Source of the DNA: Pseudomonas sp. A34-9
Lineage (GTDB): Bacteria; Pseudomonadota; Gammaproteobacteria; Pseudomonadales; Pseudomonadaceae
Assembly: GCF_029543085.1 (NCBI RefSeq)
Contig: NZ_CP119967.1
Location: 6,145,001 to 6,209,000, forward strand
Length of the DNA: 64,000 nt
Reading direction: 5' to 3'
Notes under the pieces: model-generated
What the model was told of the DNA's origin: nothing
Seen by the model: only the letters and a program-made list of their open reading frames with translations
Databases searched by the model: none
Program-made: the position numbers and the translations under genes
Shown: in pieces, positions 18,262-25,214 of the stretch
How positions within the stretch are numbered: position 1 is the first letter of the stretch
Layout: every line of letters begins with the position of its first letter

Positions 18262-18434
18262 CCCCCTCACCCCAGCCCTCTCCCCCAAGGGGTAGAGGGG
18301 AAAGGGAGCCGATCTTCAAGCTTTCCAAACCTGAGCTCGACTGGATAACTCAGGTCGATGTATCACCTGAGAACAACTCCGTAGGCTCCCTCTCCCTCCG
18401 GGAGAGGGCTGGGCGGGCGGCGATCCGATGAGGG
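18262..18434. repeat. MITE-like element, copy A
   Basis: It starts with CCCCTCACCCCAGCCCTCTCCC and ends with GGGAGAGGGCTGGGCGGGCGGCGATCCGATGAGGG. Internal sequence carries imperfect inverted parts around CTCAGGTCGATGTA. Related copies are at 31763, 45833 and 52273. No ORF is inside. It lies between the DUF3482 gene and the convergent PhnZ-like gene. Confidence 0.85.
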
Positions 18435-18440
18435 CAGCAA

Positions 18441-19001
18441 TCACTCAGCCGACAACAAAACTTCAGCCTTGCGCTTGAGAACTACTAGATCAATCACCGG
18501 CACCGCCGTCTCCTTCGCCAGCTCATCCCACTGGCGCATCCGCAGGCTGACCGCACACAACGGATCCCGCTCAAACACATCCGCCTCAGCCTCGGTCATC
18601 ACCCCGCCCTGATATTCCAGCGTCCGCCGACTCGCCTCACTCAAGCGGGCGAAATACCCCGGCTCACGCAACGTCAGATACCGCTTGGCCTGCACGTGAT
18701 ATTCCACCAGCCGCGCCAACCGCTCGCTGAAACCGGCCTCACGCAAATAATCCGCGCCCAGCCGTTCATGGCTGACCACGCCATAGCCGCCCATATTTTC
18801 CGCGCCCTCGGCACACAAATGACCGATGTCGTGGAAGAACGCGGCGAGCACCACTTCATCATCAAAACCCTCTGCCATCGCCAACTGCGCGGCCTGAGAC
18901 ATGTGCTCGATCTGCGACACCGGTTCGCCGATGTAATCGCGGGTGCCGAAGCGTTCATACAACCCGAATACCCGCGCGATGACTGGTTCATGACCTGTCA
19001 T
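18441..19001 (-). CDS. PhnZ-like HD-domain phosphonate oxygenase
   Basis: A 186-residue HD-domain protein of the phosphonate-degradation type. All metal ligands expected from PhnZ (as I recall) are present at matching spacing: His33, His57-Asp58 (FFHDIGH), His78, His102 and Asp159. Tyr23-x-x-Glu26 and Lys106 also match PhnZ residues at the substrate. PhnZ uses a mixed-valence diiron centre and O2 to cut the C-P bond of 2-amino-1-hydroxyethylphosphonate to glycine and phosphate. Its start overlaps the stop of the FAD oxidoreductase gene by 4 bases, so the two are co-translated. No PhnY hydroxylase gene lies nearby, so the source of the hydroxylated substrate is open. Confidence 0.85.
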   Translation of the reverse strand: MTGHEPVIARVFGLYERFGTRDYIGEPVSQIEHMSQAAQLAMAEGFDDEVVLAAFFHDIGHLCAEGAENMGGYGVVSHERLGADYLREAGFSERLARLVEYHVQAKRYLTLREPGYFARLSEASRRTLEYQGGVMTEAEADVFERDPLCAVSLRMRQWDELAKETAVPVIDLVVLKRKAEVLLSAE

Positions 19002-20134
19002 GCAATTTCCTCCAGCAATTGCGCAACATTGCGCTCGGCCATCGCCGGACCAACGCTCATGCCGACACCAGTGTGCATCAGCGCCACACTCAATCCCGCT
19101 GCCGGGCGCAGCAACGAAAACGGCCCCGGCCCCCGGGAACCATAGACGCCTTGCCAGCGCTCGAGCACTTGCACCTTGCAGCCCAGCGTCTGTTCGGCCA
19201 GTTCCAGCATCCAGTTGTCCACTTGCTCGGCGTTGAACGGTGAAGGGTCGCTGCCGTAGTGGTGCGAGTCGCCGATGATCAGTTCGCCGTACGGTGTCGG
19301 GCTGATCAGCAGGTGGATGCCGTTGTCGTGCAGGTGCGGTTGTTCACGCAGGATCTGCGCCTGCACTGCCGCTGCTTCCGGCAGATCGGCGAAGGCGCCG
19401 TAGTGCACGCAGCTCAGGCCGGTGAGCAAGGCGTGCTGCAGATTCAGCGCGATCTGCGGTTTGGCGCGGAGCATTTGCAGGCGACAGATCTGCGGGTCGA
19501 GTGCGGCAATCGGCTCGGCCAGCAGGGTTTGATAATCGTGGCCGGAGCAGACGATGATCTGTTTAGCGGTGAACGAGCCGGCAGTGCTGTGCAGGCGCCC
19601 AGGTTCGACGTCGCGCACCAGCGTCGAGAAGTGAAACTCGACGCCGAGGTCGCGGCGCAGGTAGTCGATCAGTGCCGGAATCGCTTCGCGTGAATACAGC
19701 TGTTGATCGTCAATGCCATGAAGGGCGGCACGGTGGTGGCTGAACTGGCCGCTGTACAGATCGCGCAGTGCTGCGCCGCGCAACAGGTCGACGTTGTAGC
19801 TGTGTTCAACCGCACGGCCGGTACTGAAGGCTTCGAGCAGGTGTTCTTCGGCTTCGGTTCTGGCGAAGAGGTACGAGCCGTTGCGCTTGATTTGCAGGCC
19901 GGCGAGTTGCGCCCAGTCGCCCCATATCTCGCGGCTGGCCTTGGCCAACTCCAGCATCGGGCCGGGGGGCTGGCCGGTGACCAGCGCCTGGCCGAAGTTG
20001 CGCACCGACGCGCCGAGGGGTGTGGCGGTGCGTTCGAAGACGGCGACCTTGAGGCCGCGTTTGGCGGCGGCGTAGGCGTGAGACAGGCCGAGGATGCCGG
20101 CGCCTACGATGAGCAGGTCTTTGGGTTGTGTCAT
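18998..20134 (-). CDS. FAD-dependent oxidoreductase of phosphonate clusters (DAO family)
   Basis: A 378-residue flavoprotein of the D-amino-acid/glycine oxidase type. The dinucleotide motif is LLIVGAGILGLSHAYAA near residues 7-23; VICSG-type motifs and the C-terminal HTGVGMSVGPAMAERN, which closes the FAD site, follow. It matches the family of FAD oxidoreductases found beside phosphonate genes (TIGR03364 type); related enzymes oxidise N-methylated 2-aminoethylphosphonate. I place the start at 20134 (MTQPKD), where AGGA lies 10 bases upstream; a longer frame reads through a REP element and is unlikely to be used. It is upstream of the PhnZ-like gene with a 4-base overlap. Confidence 0.82.
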   Translation of the reverse strand: MTQPKDLLIVGAGILGLSHAYAAAKRGLKVAVFERTATPLGASVRNFGQALVTGQPPGPMLELAKASREIWGDWAQLAGLQIKRNGSYLFARTEAEEHLLEAFSTGRAVEHSYNVDLLRGAALRDLYSGQFSHHRAALHGIDDQQLYSREAIPALIDYLRRDLGVEFHFSTLVRDVEPGRLHSTAGSFTAKQIIVCSGHDYQTLLAEPIAALDPQICRLQMLRAKPQIALNLQHALLTGLSCVHYGAFADLPEAAAVQAQILREQPHLHDNGIHLLISPTPYGELIIGDSHHYGSDPSPFNAEQVDNWMLELAEQTLGCKVQVLERWQGVYGSRGPGPFSLLRPAAGLSVALMHTGVGMSVGPAMAERNVAQLLEEIA

Positions 20135-20155
20135 CTGGATGATGTCCTGCATGGG

Positions 20156-20265
20156 AGACCGCTTTCGCGAGCAGGCTCGCTCCCACAGGGGATTTTTGGT
20201 GCCCACGGACTTTGTGTTCACTGAAGATCCAATGTGGGAGCGAGCCTGCTCGCGAAGGGGCCCTG
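20156..20265. repeat. REPIN, GTGGGAGCGAGC family
   Basis: Inverted TTCGCGAGCAGGCTCGCTCCCACA (about 20164-20187) and TGTGGGAGCGAGCCTGCTCGCGAA (20233-20256) flank a spacer of about 45 bases. It separates the importer genes from the two catabolic genes of the phosphonate module. Confidence 0.88.
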
Positions 20266-20281
20266 TCAGTCGATAAAGGTC

Positions 20282-21307
20282 TTACTTGGCGGCGACTTTC
20301 TCGGACTTGCCGTCATAACGCTTGCGCCATTCGGTGAGGATCTCGTCGCGATTCTTCGAGGCCCAGGCAAAGTCGTTCTTGATCAAACGCTGCTCGTAAT
20401 CCGCCGGCAATTCGGTCTGCGGCTTGGCGATACCCGGCTGCGCGAGAACAGCGAAGTTCTCCTTGTACAGATCCATCGCCTCGGCACTTGCCGAGAAGTC
20501 AGCCAGTTTCTTCGCCGCTTCTTCATGCGCCGTGCCTTTGATCACGGCGGTCGCTTCGATCTCCCAGCCCAGGCCTTCCTTCGGCAGGATGATGTCCAGC
20601 GGCGCCCCCTGACGCTTCAACTGAACGGCCGGGTATTCGAAGGAAATCCCGATCGGGAATTCCCCTGCCGCCGCCAGTTTGCAAGGCTTGGAGCCGGAGT
20701 GAACGTACTGGCCAATGTTCTGGTGCAGGCCGTCCATATAGGCCCAGCCCTGCTTTTCGCCGAAGGTTTGCAGCCAGGCACTGACGTCGAGAAAACCGGT
20801 GCCGGACGATGCCGGATTCGGCATGACGATCTTGCCCTTGTACTCAGGCTTGGTCAGGTCCTGCCAGCTCACGGGCTTGGTCAAACCCTGTTTCTCGGCT
20901 TCGACGGTGTTGAAGCAAATCGTCGCGGCCCAGACGTCCATGCCGACCCAGGCTGGCGGGTTGGCAGCGTCGCGGTAGTTCGCGCCGATCTTGCCGAGGT
21001 CCTTCGGCGCGTAGCTTTGCAGCATGCCTTGCTGATCGAGGATCGCCAGGCTCGACGCTGCCAGGCCCCACACCGCGTCAGCCTGTGGACGGGCCTTTTC
21101 AGCGAGCAGTTTGGCGGTGATGATCCCGGTGGAATCACGTACCCATTTGATCTCGACGTCCGGGTTGGCCTTTTCGAACGCTTCTTTGTAGGACTTCAAT
21201 TGCTCGGCTTCGAGGGCGGTGTACACCGTCAACTCGGTTTTTGCCGCAAAGGCATTCAGGCTGAAAGTAGCGAGCACAGCAGCGGCCAGGGCCATAGGCT
21301 TGAACAT
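20282..21307 (-). CDS. 2-aminoethylphosphonate-type ABC substrate-binding protein
   Basis: A 341-residue periplasmic protein with a signal peptide (cleavage near NAFAAKTELTVYT). The mature start TELTVYTALEAEQLKSY and later WVRDSTGIITAKLLAEK, NPASSGTG and GISFEYPAVQLKRQGAP are typical of the iron/AEP-binding class used by PhnS2-type importers. It is the first gene of a set with the fused permease (37 bases downstream) and the ATPase. The catabolic genes next door make a phosphonate ligand likely. Thiamine or Fe(III) binding proteins of the same fold are alternatives but lack this context. Confidence 0.82.
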   Translation of the reverse strand: MFKPMALAAAVLATFSLNAFAAKTELTVYTALEAEQLKSYKEAFEKANPDVEIKWVRDSTGIITAKLLAEKARPQADAVWGLAASSLAILDQQGMLQSYAPKDLGKIGANYRDAANPPAWVGMDVWAATICFNTVEAEKQGLTKPVSWQDLTKPEYKGKIVMPNPASSGTGFLDVSAWLQTFGEKQGWAYMDGLHQNIGQYVHSGSKPCKLAAAGEFPIGISFEYPAVQLKRQGAPLDIILPKEGLGWEIEATAVIKGTAHEEAAKKLADFSASAEAMDLYKENFAVLAQPGIAKPQTELPADYEQRLIKNDFAWASKNRDEILTEWRKRYDGKSEKVAAK

Positions 21308-21343
21308 GATCGTTTTCCTGTAGTGAGTTGAACGGGGTTGGAA

Positions 21344-23068
21344 TCAGTGACCGGGCGCGGTTTGCCGCCAGGCCTGGGAACGGCGCAGCAAGCCGCGCGA
21401 AGCCCACGCCAGCAGCAAGGACACGCCCGCCGAGGTGAACAGAATCAGGGTCGACATCGCCGCCGCGCCGCCGACATTGCCAGCGTCATCCATGTTCAGC
21501 ACCGCGACCGCCGCGAGGATGGTGTCGGGGCTGTAGAGGAAGATCGCTGCGGAGACCGTGGTCATCGCCGAGACGAACAGGTAGCGCACGATGTCGAGCA
21601 GCGCCGGCAGGCAGATCGGCACGGTGACGCGCAGGTAGTGCCGATACAGCGGCGCCTTCAGCGACAGCGCAGCCGCTTCGAACTCGGCGTCGAGTTGGCG
21701 CAGGGCGGTGGTCGCGGTCATTTGTGCGGTGGTCAGGTAGTGCGCAATGGTGCAGACGATCAGCAGCGTCATCGTCCCGTACAGCACATGCAGCGGGTTG
21801 CCGCTGAGGTTGAAGAAGAAAACGTATCCGAGACCGAGCACCAGCCCCGGCACCGCCATCGGCACGAAGCTGAGCATGCGCAAGGTCAGGTTAAGGCCGC
21901 GTTGGCTGCGGGTTTTTTCCATCAGGTAGGCGCCGGTAAAAATCAGCACGCTGCCGATCAACGCCGTGCCCAAGGCCATCTTCAAACTGTTGCTGTAGGC
22001 CAGCCAGCCACCGCCAGCGGTTTCGTTGAACTGGTAATGATTGAGCGACAGCGACAGGTTGTACGGCCAGAACTTCACCAGCGAAGAGAACACCGCCATG
22101 CCGAACACCAGAATCAATGCGGCGCTGATCAGCAAAACAATCGCCAGATAGCAGCCGTCGCGGAGTTTCGACGGTGCTGGTTTGAACACCTGCGCACGCC
22201 CGCTCATGGAGTCGCCGTGACGTCGACGCAGCCAGGCATCGACGCCGAAGCTGAACAGCGCCGGCAGCAACAGCACCATGCCGATCAATGCGCCGCGACC
22301 GAATTGTTGCTGGCCGACCACGGCTTTGTAGGCTTCCAGCGCCAGCACTTGATAGTCGCCCCCGACCACCACCGGCACACCGAAATCGGTGATGGTCAGG
22401 GTGAACACCAGACAGAACGCGGCGAACACAGCCTGTCGGGTCGCCGGCCATGTGATGCTGCGAAAGGCCTTCGCCGGACTGGCGCCCATGCTCGATGCGG
22501 CATCGAACAGGCGTGCATCGGCCAGCGACAGCGCCGACAGCAAAATCATCAGCGCATGCGGGAAGGTGTAAATCACCTCGCCCAGCACAATCCCCCAGAA
22601 CCCGTAGATGTTGTCCGAGAGCAGCCCGCGCAACATGCCCTGGTTGCCGAACAGATAGACCAGCGCAATACCCGGCAGCATCGACGGCGCCATCAGCGGC
22701 AGCAGGGAAATCCCGCGCCAGATACCCTTCGCCGGAATCAGCGTGCGTTGCAAGGCGTAGGCAAACAGATAGGCCAGCGGCACGACGATGGCCGCGACAC
22801 TGAGGGAAACCTTCAGGCTGTTGCCGAGCAACCAGTGGAAATTCTCGCTGGTCACCAGTTCCTTCGCCGCAACCCAGCCACCGCCCTGCCCGGCTTCACT
22901 GCTGAAGCCGCGCCAGAAGATCGCCAGCAACGGCAACAGCACCGCAACGCCAAGCAATACCAGCAAAAGGACTTTGCCGCCGACGACAAAAATGCGGTCG
23001 CCGATCTCGGCTTTCGAAGACTGTCGCACCTGCTTGTGCGGTAGCGGCAGCGCGAGGTTGCTGTTCAT
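21344..23068 (-). CDS. ABC permease, 2-aminoethylphosphonate type (double-length)
   Basis: A 574-residue inner-membrane protein with two permease halves in one chain, each with about six helices and an EAA-type loop (FDAASSMGASPAKAF in the first half, FEAAALSLKAPLYRH in the second). This FbpB-like fused arrangement is typical of iron and AEP importers. Its start and the stop of the ATPase gene share base 23068, which points to tight co-transcription. With the binding protein and ATPase it forms a complete importer. Confidence 0.85.
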   Translation of the reverse strand: MNSNLALPLPHKQVRQSSKAEIGDRIFVVGGKVLLLVLLGVAVLLPLLAIFWRGFSSEAGQGGGWVAAKELVTSENFHWLLGNSLKVSLSVAAIVVPLAYLFAYALQRTLIPAKGIWRGISLLPLMAPSMLPGIALVYLFGNQGMLRGLLSDNIYGFWGIVLGEVIYTFPHALMILLSALSLADARLFDAASSMGASPAKAFRSITWPATRQAVFAAFCLVFTLTITDFGVPVVVGGDYQVLALEAYKAVVGQQQFGRGALIGMVLLLPALFSFGVDAWLRRRHGDSMSGRAQVFKPAPSKLRDGCYLAIVLLISAALILVFGMAVFSSLVKFWPYNLSLSLNHYQFNETAGGGWLAYSNSLKMALGTALIGSVLIFTGAYLMEKTRSQRGLNLTLRMLSFVPMAVPGLVLGLGYVFFFNLSGNPLHVLYGTMTLLIVCTIAHYLTTAQMTATTALRQLDAEFEAAALSLKAPLYRHYLRVTVPICLPALLDIVRYLFVSAMTTVSAAIFLYSPDTILAAVAVLNMDDAGNVGGAAAMSTLILFTSAGVSLLLAWASRGLLRRSQAWRQTAPGH

Positions 23069-24144
23069 CAGGCAAACACCTGCAGGCTGCGCGGCGGCAA
23101 GGCGACCATGATTTGCTGAGCGCCGAGGCGCGGCATGGCTTCCGGGGCGAGTTCGGCGAGCAAGGCGTGGCCCGGCAATTGATCGAGTTCGAAGCTCATG
23201 CGGCAGCGGTTGCCGAGGAAAGTGATCTCGCGGACTTTGGCCGGGAACAGGTTTTCTTCATGCACCAACGGATTGACGTTGATCGCTTCCGGGCGGCAAA
23301 ACAAACGACCCGAGGCGCGCTGGACGCTGCCGTCGCTCAGGCGCAGGTTCATCCCGCCGACCTGCGCATGGCTGTCGCTGCTGCGCTGGAACGGCAGCCA
23401 GTTACCCTGCCCGACAAACTCGGCCACGAACGGCGTAGCCGGGCGATTGTAGATTTCCTGCGGGGTGGCGTACTGCTCGACGCGGCCGTTGTTCATCACC
23501 GCAATGCGGTCGGCCATCAGCATGGCTTCATCCTGATTGTGCGTGACCATCAGCGTGGTGATACCGAGGTTGCGTTGCAGCTGGCGCAGCTCGGTGCACA
23601 GATGCTCGCGGACGCGGGCGTCGAGGGCGGACATCGGTTCATCGAGCAACAACAGCGACGGTGCCGGCGCCAGAGCACGAGCCAGCGCGACGCGTTGCTG
23701 TTGGCCACCGGACAATTGACCGGGGTACTTTTTCTCGCTGCCGGTGAGGCCGACCAGCTCCAGCATCTGCCCGACGCGGCGGCGCACTTCGTCGCGACCG
23801 CTGCCGGCCAGGCCGTAGGCAATGTTCGCTTCGACGGTCAGATTGGGGAACAGCGCGTAGGACTGGAACAAAATCCCGTAGTCGCGGGCTTGTGGGGCGA
23901 GGTGTGAGACATCGCGATCGCCGAGGTACAGCTCGCCGCTGTCCTGCTTTTCCAGGCCGGCGATGCAGCGCAGCAACGTGGTCTTGCCGCAGCCCGACGG
24001 GCCGAGCAGGCACACCAGCTCACCGGCGGCGACGTCGAGGGAAACGTTATCCAGCGCAGTGAACGCGCCGAAGCGTTTCTGCACGCCGCGCACTTTCATC
24101 GGCGCACCGGGGTTGGTCAGGGCAGTTGCGATGGCAGGATTCAT
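23068..24144 (-). CDS. ABC ATPase of the phosphonate importer
   Basis: A 358-residue ATPase with Walker A GPSGCGKTTLL near residues 53-63, the ABC signature LSGGQQQRVALARAL, Walker B LLLLDEPMSALD and the switch His in VTHNQDEA. The C-terminal 110 residues form an OB-type regulatory domain (TOBE) as in PotA/FbpC/PhnT proteins. It is the first gene of the transport part on this strand; the order is ATPase, permease, binding protein, then FAD enzyme and PhnZ-like protein. A REPIN lies upstream, between it and the LysR gene. Confidence 0.88.
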   Translation of the reverse strand: MNPAIATALTNPGAPMKVRGVQKRFGAFTALDNVSLDVAAGELVCLLGPSGCGKTTLLRCIAGLEKQDSGELYLGDRDVSHLAPQARDYGILFQSYALFPNLTVEANIAYGLAGSGRDEVRRRVGQMLELVGLTGSEKKYPGQLSGGQQQRVALARALAPAPSLLLLDEPMSALDARVREHLCTELRQLQRNLGITTLMVTHNQDEAMLMADRIAVMNNGRVEQYATPQEIYNRPATPFVAEFVGQGNWLPFQRSSDSHAQVGGMNLRLSDGSVQRASGRLFCRPEAINVNPLVHEENLFPAKVREITFLGNRCRMSFELDQLPGHALLAELAPEAMPRLGAQQIMVALPPRSLQVFA

Positions 24145-24245
24145 GGACAGACCTCATCAAGCAGATGAGGCCAATCCTAGAGTTGTAATGCGTCCGTCAT
24201 GTGGCAGTGAGGCAAAAACGGCCGATAGTGGTATTCGGGGATTTT

Positions 24246-24345
24246 GGTTGGAGATCAAAAGATCGCAGCCTTCGGCAGCTCCTACAGGGGGACGCATTCC
24301 AATGTAGGAGCTGCCGAAGGCTGCGATCTTTTGATCTTCAAGCCG
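24246..24345. repeat. REPIN, GTAGGAGCTGCC family
   Basis: Inverted copies of AAAAGATCGCAGCCTTCGGCAGCTCCTACA flank a short centre, between the LysR gene and the ABC operon. Its right end overlaps the last codons of the LysR gene. Confidence 0.9.
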
Positions 24346-25201
24346 GGGACATTTCCTGCGCCAACCCCAGAAACGCCGCCGGCAACCGCGCGCCCTTCCT
24401 CTCCTTGAGGCAATACAGATACTCGGGAATCTGCGGCGCATTCTCGATGGTCAACACGCGCAACTGCGGATCATGCGGCACTTCCTGCCGGGCAATGATG
24501 CTGATGCCGATATTGCGCAGCACCGCCTCACGGATCGACTCGCGGCTGCCGATCTCCAGCAACGGCCCGAAACTCACCCCGGCACTGGCCAGCAACTCTT
24601 CCGTCAGCCGCCGCGTCGTCGAACCCGACTCCCGCATCAACAAGGTATGCCCGGCCAGCGCACTCAGGGCCACATGCTCCTGCGTCGCCAGCGGATGATT
24701 GCGATGCACCGCCAGCACCAGCGGATCAGTGCCCAGCACCCGGCGAATCAGCCGCGCATCATCGAGCAACTGCGACGACGCCGCGATGTCCACCCGGTAA
24801 TCCTCCAGCGCTTCGAGCACCTGCTGCGAGTTGCCGATTTCCACCGACACCTCCACGTGCGGCAGACGCTCGCGGAAGGTTTTCACCAGATCGAGGATGT
24901 AATACGGCGCCGTCGCGGCGATGCGCAACGTGCCCTGCACCTGGCCGCTGTTGCGCAGGAAGAACTCAATGTCGGCTTCCTGCTGCAACAGCGTCTTGAC
25001 CATCGGCAGCAACCGCGCGCCTTCGTCACTGACACTCAGGCGCCGGCCACCACGGTAGAACAACTCCACCGAATACTGACTTTCCAGATGGCGGATCTGC
25101 GTGGTCACGGTCGGTTGGCTGAGGCCGAGTTTTTTCGCCGCCAGCGTGATGCTGCCCAGGCGGGCGACCATGTAAAACGCTTTCAGCTCGGCACTCAGCA
25201 C
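24338..25201 (-). CDS. LysR-family transcription regulator
   Basis: A 287-residue LTTR. The N-terminal helix-turn-helix (FYMVARLGSITLAAKKLGLS, then QPTVTTQIRHLE) is followed by the effector domain from about residue 90. The start codon is GTG at 25201, backed by GAGGAAAGG just upstream. It stands in the same orientation as the phosphonate module and directly upstream of it, so control of that module is likely but not proven. It ends inside a REPIN arm, so its last residues are encoded by repeat-derived sequence. The P-type ATPase cadA ends 13 bases before its start, so part of its transcription may come from cadA readthrough. Confidence 0.87.
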   Translation of the reverse strand: MLSAELKAFYMVARLGSITLAAKKLGLSQPTVTTQIRHLESQYSVELFYRGGRRLSVSDEGARLLPMVKTLLQQEADIEFFLRNSGQVQGTLRIAATAPYYILDLVKTFRERLPHVEVSVEIGNSQQVLEALEDYRVDIAASSQLLDDARLIRRVLGTDPLVLAVHRNHPLATQEHVALSALAGHTLLMRESGSTTRRLTEELLASAGVSFGPLLEIGSRESIREAVLRNIGISIIARQEVPHDPQLRVLTIENAPQIPEYLYCLKERKGARLPAAFLGLAQEMSPA

Positions 25202-25214
25202 AACCTTTCCTCAT

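Noticed and set aside
18262..18434. CRISPR-like reading of the repeated CCCTCTCCC blocks
   Set aside because: There are no equal-length spacers, and the repeats are inverted and dispersed through the window, not in a tandem array.
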